From a bacterium (GTDB lineage: Bacteria; Bdellovibrionota_C; UBA2361; OMII01), in the NCBI GenBank assembly GCA_017853915.1, contig JAFMIS010000082.1:1-9120 (forward strand): a stretch of DNA of 9,120 bases. Direction: 5' to 3'. Of the stretch, positions 1 to 5,773 are shown piece by piece. Within the stretch, counting starts at the first letter, position 1. The number at the start of each line of letters is the position of its first letter. Below the pieces are notes generated by a model. The model ran no database searches, was not told where the DNA came from, and was given only the letters and a program-made list of their open reading frames with translations. The position numbers and the translations under genes were made by a program.

Positions 1-211
1 GCTTAAGTCCTACCGCGGAATTGCGAAGGAGGCTTCCCATCGGCTCATAGAACTCTTTATCGCTTCCTGTTACCTGGTAGCCCTTGCGCGCGAGCTCAAC
101 AGCAATCTGCGCCATGGCGACACCGGACACCCCGATGATGTGGATAGCGGCTCCCTGCCGAATGGAGTGAAGGGAGGTGACCTTGTCGATGGTGAAAAAG
201 CTCTTTGGCAT
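1..211 (-). CDS. mpl: Mpl-like murein tripeptide ligase, N-terminal fragment (runs off window)
   Basis: Only about 70 N-terminal residues are present; the gene continues beyond base 1. After an 18-23 residue leader, the translation reads IHIIGVSGVAMAQIAVEL, the beta-strand and glycine-rich loop that opens the Mur ligase N-terminal Rossmann-like domain. It continues KGYQVTGSDKEFYEPMGSLL. The G-S-D followed by Y-x-P-M is typical of Mpl (UDP-N-acetylmuramate:L-alanyl-gamma-D-glutamyl-meso-diaminopimelate ligase) rather than MurC, whose loop is GIGGxGM and which lacks YxPM. Mpl attaches recycled murein tripeptide to UDP-MurNAc in the cytoplasm. The ATP-binding central domain is outside the window, so activity cannot be judged. 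The ATG at 211 is the likely start: a GGAAGG lies 11 nt upstream, and an upstream ATG meets a stop at once. MurC or another Mur-family paralogue is the alternative. Confidence 0.72.
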   Translation of the reverse strand, partial: MPKSFFTIDKVTSLHSIRQGAAIHIIGVSGVAMAQIAVELARKGYQVTGSDKEFYEPMGSLLRNSAVGLK

Positions 212-580
212 ACTAATCCATACCTTCCAGACATGCCCCAGTGCAGGCGTGTTGTGATCCTCTACCACCCTAGCGCATCGAGATATCGCGCCACAACACC
301 GCAATAGAAAGAGTAGGGAGCGGAGCGCCTCTCGACTCGACGGAGACCTCGGCGTAACCTACTCTCGACCTAGGCTCGAGTCGGGACTATCGACCCGGGT
401 AGCACCTGGCCCTCGCTGCCTTCCTAAGGTAAGGAAACTCCAAAAAGATACACCAACCGTGTAGAGGCTACCATGTGGTCTGGTCGTCGTGGTTGGCTTG
501 CGAGCTACCAAGGAGTTGTTGGATAGCGACGTATCGATATCCGCTGCAGAGGAACGCGATAATTATGATAATTATGATAA
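212..580. other. 369-bp non-coding stretch with clustered inverted repeats
   Basis: No convincing ORF on either strand. The stretch lies between two minus-strand genes, so minus-strand transcripts could read through it as a long leader for the Mpl-like gene. Besides the 330-386 inverted repeat and the 558-584 tandem repeat (both listed separately), it holds GGTAGC 398-403 facing GCTGCC 415-420, and TTCCT 421-425 facing AGGAA 432-436. The TCGAC/TCGAG words are strikingly frequent around 331-395. I recognise no tRNA, SRP RNA, RNase P, tmRNA or known riboswitch core, and no clear terminator with a U-tract. No promoter stands out. Confidence 0.6.
330..386. repeat. Inverted repeat with 8-11 bp arms and an inner hairpin
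   Basis: CGACTCGA (333-340) faces TCGAGTCG (376-383) as a perfect 8-bp inverted repeat. It extends to 11 bp (330-340 / 376-386) with one T·G wobble when read as plus-strand RNA, or one C-A mismatch as minus-strand RNA. Inside it, CCTA (358-361) faces TAGG (371-374). No T-run follows on either strand, so a terminator is unlikely. A structured leader of the minus-strand ligase transcript or a protein-binding site are possibilities. Confidence 0.45.
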
Positions 581-584
581 TTAT
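558..584. repeat. Three perfect tandem copies of a 9-bp unit over the thioesterase stop codon
   Basis: GATAATTAT occurs three times without change (558-566, 567-575, 576-584). The unit is a multiple of three, so on the minus strand each copy supplies an in-frame TAA: the real stop at 581-583, then 572-574 and 563-565. This probably arose by slippage at the gene end and is an AT-rich island in otherwise balanced sequence. Confidence 0.85.
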
Positions 585-967
585 GACTGATCAACGATCG
601 GAATTGGCCTGTTCTGGTTATCAACCGCTACCATGACAACCTCCGCGGCGGTTACCTGTATGGTGTGGAGTGAATCAATGCCACGCGTTGCCTCAACCTC
701 AACCTTGATGGTTATAGAGGTGCGTCCCTGCTTGATTGTATGGCAGTAAAAACTGACGGCGTCTCCCACAAATACGGGCGCGATGAACTCAACTTCTCGC
801 ATGACTTTGGTGACGTATTTTTTAGGGGATATCGAACGCGCATGTTGTCCGGCGGCCAAGTCGATCAGGCTTAAAATATGTCCGCCGAAGATACTTCCCA
901 GAGCGTTAGTATCGCGTGGCATCATGATGGTACGTATAGCTGGGTTTCGGGAATTATTGATTGACAT
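581..967 (-). CDS. YciA-like hotdog-fold acyl-CoA thioesterase
   Basis: A complete 128-residue protein, the usual size for single-hotdog YciA/ACOT-type thioesterases, which hydrolyse acyl-CoA to free acid and CoA in the cytoplasm. The diagnostic N-terminal block is clear: MPRDTNALGSIFGGHILSLI (residues about 16-35) followed by D36, corresponding to the family pattern MP.DTN..G.IFGG.....D with the conserved Asn21, Gly28-Gly29 and Asp36. The second half shows the beta-sheet pattern VEFIAPVFVGDAVSFY, then TSITIKVEVEA, and ends in AVD..NRP.P, as in YciA. These enzymes form trimers of hotdog dimers. The start is supported by an AAAGGA just upstream of the ATG at 967. It is divergent from the DUF985 gene and has no close partner; 369 bp separate it from the ligase downstream. 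The substrate range cannot be read from the sequence. The family call is firm; orthology to E. coli YciA is less so. Confidence 0.9.
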   Translation of the reverse strand: MSINNSRNPAIRTIMMPRDTNALGSIFGGHILSLIDLAAGQHARSISPKKYVTKVMREVEFIAPVFVGDAVSFYCHTIKQGRTSITIKVEVEATRGIDSLHTIQVTAAEVVMVAVDNQNRPIPIVDQS

Positions 968-1139
968 CGGTATCCTTTGCTAACAGCGCATTCGTGAGGC
1001 GCGTAGTGTGTCCTCTCAGCTAGTTTGCGTCCTTGTTGAAGGCGCTCTTAGGCAGCTTCGCTGAGAATTCGAGTGTGAAAAGCACTTTAAAACTAATCAG
1101 GAAAATAGAAAATCAAAAAAATTCGAAAAGCATGTCACT

Positions 1140-1149
1140 GGAGGCGAGG
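1140..1149 (+). promoter_or_regulatory. Shine-Dalgarno-like GGAGGCGAGG that could select a TTG start at 1158
   Basis: The purine-rich GGAGGCGAGG ends 8 nt before a TTG at 1158 that is in frame with the DUF985 protein and would add 14 residues. The ATG at 1200 has no such signal. If real, the site argues for the longer protein; the family's conserved region argues for the shorter one. Confidence 0.35.
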
Positions 1150-1164
1150 CCGCTTCATTGGGTC

Positions 1165-1192
1165 TTGGGGCTTTTCGTAATCCGTGTACACT
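1165..1192 (+). promoter_or_regulatory. Weak promoter placed for a leaderless DUF985 transcript
   Basis: TTGGGG (1165-1170) and TACACT (1187-1192) are spaced 16 nt apart. The -10 box ends 7 nt before the A of the ATG at 1200, so a transcript could begin at or next to the start codon. Both boxes match consensus only partly. Confidence 0.25.
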
Positions 1193-1199
1193 GTTCATT

Positions 1200-1721
1200 A
1201 TGACGGCTTTTGTTCCCGACTCATCGTACTGGATCTCGCATCTTTCGCTTCAGCCGCATCCCGAAGGTGGTTTCTACAGGGAAACATATCGGGCTGCGGA
1301 GTCTATTCATCAGGGCTGCCTGCCTGAGCGGTTTACTGGTGCACGCAGTTTTTGCACAGCTATTTTTTATTTGCTTCAAGCGGGAGATTTCTCAGGCTTT
1401 CATCGCATTCGCTCTGATGAAGTTTGGCATTTTTATTGCGGGGATCCCCTTGAGCTTCATGTGGTACAGGGGGCTGAGTACCGACTGGTCACCCTTGGGC
1501 TACGTGTCGATCTCGGCCAAAGCCCTCAATATGTAGTTCCGCAGGGCGCCTGGTTCGCCTCTCGTCCCGTCGCGGGAGGGGCCTATTCGCTTCTCGGGTG
1601 CACGGTCAGCCCTGGGTTCGATTTCGCTGATTTTGAGATGGGGCGAGCTGAGGATGTCTTTCGGGAATGCCCCCAGCAGCTCTCTTTGCTTGCCGAGCTC
1701 TGCCGCATCCCGTCGAGCTAG
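1200..1721 (+). CDS. DUF985 family cupin-fold protein
   Basis: A 173-residue protein from the ATG at 1200. It shows the full DUF985 (Cupin_5) signature: YWISHLSLQPHPEGGFYRET near the N-terminus, then TAIFYLLQAGDFSGFHRIRS with DEVWHFYCGDPLELHVV (the cupin strands with the conserved H..R.DE.WH pattern), VPQGAWFA, and the closing block with GCTVSPGFDFADFE. The family is a compact single-domain cupin, soluble and cytoplasmic; its physiological substrate is not settled, so no reaction is assigned. An in-frame TTG at 1158 with a better ribosome-binding signal would give 187 residues. I chose 1200 because family members usually start only a few residues before the YWI..L.L.PHPEGG block, and the extra 14 residues show no family feature. 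It is a single-gene unit: the next gene begins 131 bp later behind two hairpins. Confidence 0.9.
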   Translation: MTAFVPDSSYWISHLSLQPHPEGGFYRETYRAAESIHQGCLPERFTGARSFCTAIFYLLQAGDFSGFHRIRSDEVWHFYCGDPLELHVVQGAEYRLVTLGLRVDLGQSPQYVVPQGAWFASRPVAGGAYSLLGCTVSPGFDFADFEMGRAEDVFRECPQQLSLLAELCRIPSS

Positions 1722-1759
1722 CCCTCATATTTCATGAGGGTGCTCATTCATGGGAGCAC
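1722..1759 (+). terminator. Two tandem hairpins after the DUF985 gene
   Basis: Starting immediately after the TAG, CCCTCAT (1722-1728) faces ATGAGGG (1734-1740) with a 5-nt loop. Then GTGCTC (1740-1745) faces GAGCAC (1754-1759). The second is followed only by GTTTAG, so neither is a canonical intrinsic terminator with a U-tract. The position at the end of a single-gene unit suggests a weak terminator or a 3' stabilising structure. Confidence 0.4.
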
Positions 1760-1801
1760 GTTTAGTCGAGTAGTCTCCGTACACGATGGGCGGCAAGCCC
1801 C

Positions 1802-1852
1802 CTGTCAAAGCACGGCAGTACACATACTAAGGTCGATTTTTAACGAGGATTT
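1802..1852 (+). promoter_or_regulatory. Candidate promoter and ribosome-binding site of the envelope cassette
   Basis: CTGTCA (1802-1807) lies 17 nt before TACTAA (1825-1830), a partial -35/-10 pair. GAGGA about 5 nt before the ATG at 1853 is a good Shine-Dalgarno and fixes that start. The promoter assignment is tentative; the ribosome-binding site is convincing. Confidence 0.4.
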
Positions 1853-2209
1853 ATGGAACAAGCTCGCGCGGCGTCGTCAGAGGAACAGCAGGGTCCCTCA
1901 CTTTCATCTAGTGAAGAGGGTCAGGGGTTGTCAGCGGGGCAATACCTGGATAAAGCCCTGAACTTGATTGGTAAGAGAATGCGAAGTGCCGCATCGTTGG
2001 TTCGAGAAAAGGGCCCGAGGGAGGGCTTCCCACGCAATGCGCTTGAGTCCGCGTCTGATGTCCTCGATTCAGCAGGACGGTACATGATGCGTGAGCATCC
2101 CGCTCGGGATGTCGGTGGATTGATTAAGCGTTACCCCGGCCGTTCGCTTGTGGCGTGTTTCCTGGTGGGTTTCGTGGCTGGAAGCGCGTCTCGTCGAGTA
2201 AGGGGATAG
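1853..2209 (+). CDS. Tail-anchored YqjD/ElaB (DUF883)-like small membrane protein
   Basis: A 118-residue protein. The first about 30 residues are polar and rich in Ser, Glu and Gln, and look disordered. Residues about 30-90 are charged and helix-prone. The C-terminus is a single hydrophobic segment, SLVACFLVGFVAGSASRR, with G-x3-G spacing and a closing basic RRVRG. The block YPGR followed by a Gly-zipper helix and arginines is the pattern of the C-terminal membrane anchor in the ElaB/YqjD/DUF883 group. E. coli YqjD and ElaB are inner-membrane tail-anchored proteins reported to bind ribosomes in stationary phase; whether this one does is unknown. It is first in a three-gene cassette: its TAG is 3 nt before the next ATG, and the AGGGG in its last codons serves as the next gene's ribosome-binding site. 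Membrane topology is well supported; family membership rests on pattern and gene order. Confidence 0.65.
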   Translation: MEQARAASSEEQQGPSLSSSEEGQGLSAGQYLDKALNLIGKRMRSAASLVREKGPREGFPRNALESASDVLDSAGRYMMREHPARDVGGLIKRYPGRSLVACFLVGFVAGSASRRVRG

Positions 2210-2212
2210 CGT

Positions 2213-2620
2213 ATGTTTAATTCCATGCGAGAGGAATTCGAGAGCACCGTGGCGCCTATTATGCGGGACATCCTTGATGATGCTCGCAAGTTGATGCGAC
2301 AGGAGGCGCAATTAGTGCGTACTGAGTTGCAGGAAGATTCACAGCGCGCGCAAAGCGCTCTTGTGTACGGAGTCTGTGGAGGAGCGTTCCTCTTTATTGG
2401 CGTAGCGCTGAGTTCGTTTATGTTGGTGTACGCGGTAGCGACGCAGTGGACGAGTGTGCCACTCTGGCTCGCGTTCGGTCTTGTATCTCTCTTTCTTGCG
2501 CTGCTGGGAGCTGGGTTTTCCTTTCTGGCGATGAGGAGATGGCGATCGCTCGGGGAGAGCTCAAGTCGATCCATTCGAGCGCTTCAGGAGGGCTTCGGAT
2601 GGATGCACAGGAGCGCGTAG
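2213..2620 (+). CDS. YqjE / phage_holin_3_6-like two-helix membrane protein
   Basis: A 135-residue protein. The N-terminal third is an amphipathic charged helix (DDARKLMRQEAQLVRTELQE, about residues 22-41), the usual opening of the YqjE/DUF1469 family. Two strong transmembrane segments follow: about residues 50-75 (YGVCGGAFLFIGVALSSFML and onward) and 83-107 (LWLAFGLVSLFLALLGAGFS and onward). A basic, Arg-rich cytoplasmic tail ends the protein. Databases often call this family 'phage holin', but neighbours such as YqjD- and DUF3618-like genes mark it as a chromosomal envelope protein; no phage genes are nearby. Its function is unknown. The start is supported by AGGGG 7 nt upstream. Its 3' end overlaps the next gene by 22 nt, which indicates translational coupling. 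Confidence 0.8.
   Translation: MFNSMREEFESTVAPIMRDILDDARKLMRQEAQLVRTELQEDSQRAQSALVYGVCGGAFLFIGVALSSFMLVYAVATQWTSVPLWLAFGLVSLFLALLGAGFSFLAMRRWRSLGESSSRSIRALQEGFGWMHRSA
2586..2592 (+). promoter_or_regulatory. AGGAGGG ribosome-binding site fixing the DUF3618-like start
   Basis: A near-perfect Shine-Dalgarno lies inside the end of the YqjE-like gene, 6 nt before the ATG at 2599. It shows that translation of the third cassette gene begins at 2599 and not at an in-frame upstream codon such as 2446, which would duplicate most of the preceding gene. Confidence 0.8.
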
Positions 2621-2961
2621 GTGAGCTTTCAGTTAATGAGTTGAGAGCCGAGATCTCTCGTACGAGCGCCGATCTGAGGCATGACCTCGATCGGCTCTAT
2701 GAGGTGGCCCAGGCGGGAGTCGCCGCGGTATCTAATCCCTTGCACTTGAAAGAGCGCGTTGAAAAGAATCCCTTGCTGATATGTGGCGGCGCGCTCGCTC
2801 TTGGATTTCTGTTCGCTCGGACAGGCGCGTATCGGGCTCCCGCGCGAGCCATAGGAGGGCTCGCGCGAGGTTTTGGTCGAGCGTGTGGTGATGTGGTAAT
2901 TTCGGCCTGTGTTCGGGCGGCCCAAAATCGAGAATTCACTCAACTCTCGCTCTTTTCGTAA
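2599..2961 (+). CDS. DUF3618-like membrane-associated protein
   Basis: A 120-residue protein, third in the cassette. The N-terminal region (SVNELRAEISRTSADLRHDL, about residues 10-29, then DRL) matches the DUF3618 pattern, a helix with repeated E-I-x-R-T/S-x-x-x-L in which a short acidic and basic helix precedes the membrane. After NPLHLKERVEKNP comes one hydrophobic segment, LLICGGALALGFLFA (about residues 60-75), then a Gly/Arg/Ala-rich tail. DUF3618 proteins commonly sit next to YqjE-like and YqjD-like genes, which fits here; their role is not established, though the cassette is often linked to envelope or stress physiology. The 22-nt overlap with the upstream gene and a strong internal ribosome-binding site indicate coupled translation. 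The gene ends 94 bp before secA with no clear terminator, so some transcripts may continue into secA. Confidence 0.72.
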   Translation: MDAQERVGELSVNELRAEISRTSADLRHDLDRLYEVAQAGVAAVSNPLHLKERVEKNPLLICGGALALGFLFARTGAYRAPARAIGGLARGFGRACGDVVISACVRAAQNREFTQLSLFS

Positions 2962-2989
2962 TTACCTCATATACTTCGCTGGGTTTAGC

Positions 2990-3038
2990 GGTTACCGGGA
3001 ATTACGACCATGACGCTTGTGCAGGCGCGCCCGTAACC
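2990..3038 (+). promoter_or_regulatory. Inverted repeat enclosing a mini-ORF in the secA leader
   Basis: GGTTAC (2990-2995) faces GTAACC (3033-3038), a perfect 6-bp inverted repeat with a 37-nt loop. The loop carries GGGAA (2997-3001) and the mini-ORF start at 3010; the mini-ORF stop TAA (3034-3036) lies inside the 3' arm. The loop also contains the 8-bp palindrome GGCGCGCC. It could form a small leader structure 17 nt before the secA ATG. This is structural pattern only, without comparative support. Confidence 0.3.
3010..3036 (+). CDS. Possible 8-codon upstream ORF (MTLVQARP) before secA
   Basis: ATG at 3010 with a GGGAA 8 nt upstream opens an 8-codon frame, MTLVQARP, ending in TAA at 3034-3036. 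It stops 19 nt before the secA ATG, which itself lacks a Shine-Dalgarno, so translation of this ORF could feed ribosomes to secA or act as a leader. It is too short to be a secretion monitor like E. coli SecM, which needs a signal sequence and a long arrest motif. It may be chance. Confidence 0.25.
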   Translation: MTLVQARP

Positions 3039-3055
3039 ACCTGAAAACACTACGT

Positions 3056-5773
3056 ATGTTCGTATACCTCGCGAAAAAGATATTTGGCACTCGAAACGAT
3101 CGCCTACTCAAGATGTTGAGGCCGGTAATTCTCCGCATCAACGACCTTGAGCGCCGCTACGAACCGATGAGTGATGAAGAGCTCAAGGCTCAAACAGCTC
3201 TATTTAAAGAGCGCCTTGAGAAAGGTGAGTCGCTTGATGATTTACTTCCTGAGGCCTTTGCCGTTGTACGAGAGGCATCCAAGAGAGTGCTTGGAATGCG
3301 ACACTTCGATGTCCAACTCATTGGCGGAGCGATCCTTCACCATAAGATGATCGCCGAGATGAGAACTGGAGAGGGAAAAACGCTCGTCGCCACACTGCCT
3401 TCGTATCTCAACGCCTTGGCGGGCAAGGGCGTGCATGTCGTTACGGTGAATGATTATCTCGCTCGACGTGATGCCGAGTGGATGGGGCGCATTCATACCT
3501 TCCTGGGCCTGACCGTCGGATGTGTCTATCACGGCATGAACGAAGAGCAGAAGAAAGCCGCGTATAGAGCTGATATTACGTACGGTCAAAACAACGAGTT
3601 CGGATTCGATTATCTCCGGGATAATATGAAGTTTTCTGCCGGAGAGATGGTGCAGCGTGGACATTACTTCGCCATCGTCGATGAAGTCGATTCGATTTTA
3701 ATCGATGAAGCGCGCACACCGCTCATTATCTCGGGGCCAGCCGAGGATTCTACCGATAAGTATCACCAGGTGAATCAAGTTATTCCGCGCTTACAGCGAG
3801 ATGTTGATTTTGAGATGGATCTCAAGACCAAGCAGCCATCACTCACTGATGAGGGGATTAAGAAAGCTGAGGGATTGCTCGGAGTCGATAATCTGTACGA
3901 TCCCTCTAACATTGAGATGCTGCACCATGTTACGCAGGCTCTGCGCGCGCACACCGGGTTCGAGCGAGATGTGGACTATGTTGTTCAGGGTGGGCAGATA
4001 GTCATCGTTGATGAGTTCACGGGACGACTTATGCCAGGTCGTCGATGGTCAAACGGTCTGCACCAGGCGATTGAGGCTAAAGAGGGGGTTCAAGTTCAAC
4101 GAGAGAACCAAACCCTGGCCTCTATAACCTTTCAAAACTACTTCCGTATGTACGAGAAGCTGGGAGGGATGACCGGTACTGCTGATACTGAAGCCGGTGA
4201 GTTTAAAGAGATCTATGGTCTTGAGGTGGCGCTTGTGCCCACTAATCAACGAATGGTACGAGAGGATCATCCGGATATTGTCTATCGAACTCGGCGTGAG
4301 AAGTATGCGGCGGTCGTGAATGATCTTGAGGAGATCCACGCCAGCGGGCAACCGATCTTGGTGGGCACTATCAGTATCGATCAGAGTGAAGCATTGGCGA
4401 GACTGTTAAAGGAGCGGGGGATTCCTCACAACGTTCTGAACGCCAAGCACCACCAACGTGAGGCGGAGATCATCGCCCAAGCGGGGCGGTTTGGCGCTGT
4501 CACTATCTCAACCAACATGGCGGGCCGAGGAACTGACATTCTTCTGGGTGGCAATCCCGAATTCATGGCCGCGTCCGAAGCGGGAACCCGAGACCCTAAT
4601 GATTCTGGCTTTCAGTCCGCTCTCGAGAAGTATCGTCAGCAGTGTGACGAGGAGCACGCCAAGGTGGTCGAAGCGGGAGGTCTTTTCGTAATCGGAACTG
4701 AGCGTCACGAATCTCGTCGAATCGACAACCAGCTCCGTGGTCGTGCCGGTCGTCAAGGTGATCCAGGAGAATCAAGGTTCTATATCTCGCTCGAGGATGA
4801 TCTCATGGTGAGATTTCAGGGGGAGCGTCTGCAGCAGTTGATGCTCAGGATGGGGTGGGAAGAGGGGATGTCCCTCGATCACTCACTCATGACTCGCACG
4901 ATCGAGGGGGCCCAGAAGCGCGTTGAGGCGATGCATTTTGATAGCCGTAAGCACGTTACTGAGTATGACGATGTTATGAACAAACAGCGTCAGGTAATCT
5001 ACAACCTGCGAGCGCGAGTTCTGCGCAACGACGGTATCCGAGAGGAGGTCTTCGATATCATCGATGATCTTATTGAGCAGTCGGTAGAGATGTTTTGTGA
5101 TGAAAAAACAAAACCGATCGAGTGGCCACTGGACAAGCTCGCCGAGCGGTATGAGTTTTTATTTGGCCGAAAGTTTGAGTTCCCCTCCGATCTCGCCCTC
5201 GATCACCAGTCTGTGTTTGATTCCCTACGTGCCGCGGCGCGCTCTCTCTACGGTGAACACGCTGAGCACCAGAGTAAGAAATTACAGGGGTTGCGTGAGA
5301 TCGGGGTCTCGCCACAGCTTAATAGAGGGGCCTTGGGATCTGACGCGCCCATCGGTTTTGAAGTGATTGAGCAAGATACGATCCTAGAGGCCGTGGACTA
5401 CTTCTGGCGGCACCACTTGCAAGAGATGGATCATCTCCGTGAGGGAATTGGCTTGCGCGGGTATGCCCAGAAAAATCCGCTGTACGAATATCAGCGTGAG
5501 GGTTTTATCCTTTTTCAGAACATGCTCGCTGAGATGAAGGAGAGTGTCATTCGTCGGTTATGTTATCACGATGTGCCTCCAGTCGAAGAAGTTATTAAGC
5601 ACATCGAGGAAGAGCGCAGGAAGCACGAAGAGCGTCAAAAACAGATGCAGCTTACGCACGGCGGTGAAGAGGAATCTGCTGAAGCCGAGGAGGAACTTGA
5701 TAAGCTTCCTGAAAGCGAGCGAGCGCGCCTTGATGCTCAACGTAAGGCGCGTCGCAAAGCCAACAAGCGATGA
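3056..5773 (+). CDS. secA: SecA, preprotein translocase motor ATPase
   Basis: SecA drives post-translational protein export through SecYEG at the inner membrane. From ATG 3056 the protein has 905 residues, the usual full length. Walker A is MRTGEGKT (102-109) with the catalytic Lys at 108. Walker B/DEAD is VDEVDSILIDEARTP with Asp209-Glu210. Both fall exactly at the E. coli SecA numbers, which supports this start. Next come the preprotein cross-linking domain (about 225-370), FQNYFRMYEKLGGMTGTADT (about 359-378), NBD2 with MAGRGTDILLGG (about 488-499) and GRAGRQGDPGESRFY (about 562-576), then the helical scaffold, wing and two-helix-finger regions. The tail is a long charged helix ending KARRKANKR and has no Cys-rich CxCxS..CH zinc motif, so SecB docking by that element is not expected. 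An in-frame TTG at 3017 would add 13 unrelated residues and is rejected. No good ribosome-binding site precedes 3056. hemW follows with a 4-nt overlap. Confidence 0.98.
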   Translation: MFVYLAKKIFGTRNDRLLKMLRPVILRINDLERRYEPMSDEELKAQTALFKERLEKGESLDDLLPEAFAVVREASKRVLGMRHFDVQLIGGAILHHKMIAEMRTGEGKTLVATLPSYLNALAGKGVHVVTVNDYLARRDAEWMGRIHTFLGLTVGCVYHGMNEEQKKAAYRADITYGQNNEFGFDYLRDNMKFSAGEMVQRGHYFAIVDEVDSILIDEARTPLIISGPAEDSTDKYHQVNQVIPRLQRDVDFEMDLKTKQPSLTDEGIKKAEGLLGVDNLYDPSNIEMLHHVTQALRAHTGFERDVDYVVQGGQIVIVDEFTGRLMPGRRWSNGLHQAIEAKEGVQVQRENQTLASITFQNYFRMYEKLGGMTGTADTEAGEFKEIYGLEVALVPTNQRMVREDHPDIVYRTRREKYAAVVNDLEEIHASGQPILVGTISIDQSEALARLLKERGIPHNVLNAKHHQREAEIIAQAGRFGAVTISTNMAGRGTDILLGGNPEFMAASEAGTRDPNDSGFQSALEKYRQQCDEEHAKVVEAGGLFVIGTERHESRRIDNQLRGRAGRQGDPGESRFYISLEDDLMVRFQGERLQQLMLRMGWEEGMSLDHSLMTRTIEGAQKRVEAMHFDSRKHVTEYDDVMNKQRQVIYNLRARVLRNDGIREEVFDIIDDLIEQSVEMFCDEKTKPIEWPLDKLAERYEFLFGRKFEFPSDLALDHQSVFDSLRAAARSLYGEHAEHQSKKLQGLREIGVSPQLNRGALGSDAPIGFEVIEQDTILEAVDYFWRHHLQEMDHLREGIGLRGYAQKNPLYEYQREGFILFQNMLAEMKESVIRRLCYHDVPPVEEVIKHIEEERRKHEERQKQMQLTHGGEEESAEAEEELDKLPESERARLDAQRKARRKANKR

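Larger units (their letters stand above)
968..1199. promoter_or_regulatory. Divergent intergenic region with an A-rich tract
   Basis: This 232-bp gap separates the minus-strand thioesterase from the plus-strand DUF985 gene, so it must hold the promoter of at least the thioesterase. Positions about 1076-1132 are very A-rich on the plus strand (T-rich on the minus strand). A TTGATT read on the minus strand, followed about 19 nt later by TTTAAA, is a weak promoter candidate for the thioesterase. A small CAGC-TTC-GCTG hairpin lies near 1053-1063. No clear operator was seen. Confidence 0.4.

Noticed and set aside
212..580. A tRNA or known housekeeping RNA in the structured gap
   Set aside because: No cloverleaf, T-loop GGTTCGAATCC-like block, or RNase P, SRP or tmRNA core sequence was seen on either strand.
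558..584. Short tandem repeat as a CRISPR-like array or origin iteron
   Set aside because: The 9-bp units are contiguous with no spacers and there are only three copies; no replication gene or cas gene is near.
2131..2574. 147-codon open frame on the minus strand
   Set aside because: It is antisense to the YqjD-like and YqjE-like genes, is Ser/Arg/Thr-rich and shows no domain, so it is a shadow of the real genes.
2446..2598. Upstream extension of the DUF3618-like frame
   Set aside because: It would overlap the YqjE-like gene by 175 nt in another frame, and a near-perfect AGGAGGG marks the ATG at 2599.
2213..2620. Reading the 'phage holin' family label as evidence of a prophage
   Set aside because: The protein is YqjE-like in a chromosomal cassette; no endolysin, structural or integrase gene is nearby.
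3017..3055. TTG start that lengthens SecA by 13 residues
   Set aside because: The added residues (MCRRARNHLKTLR) match nothing in SecA. With ATG 3056, Lys108 and Asp209 fall on the E. coli numbers.
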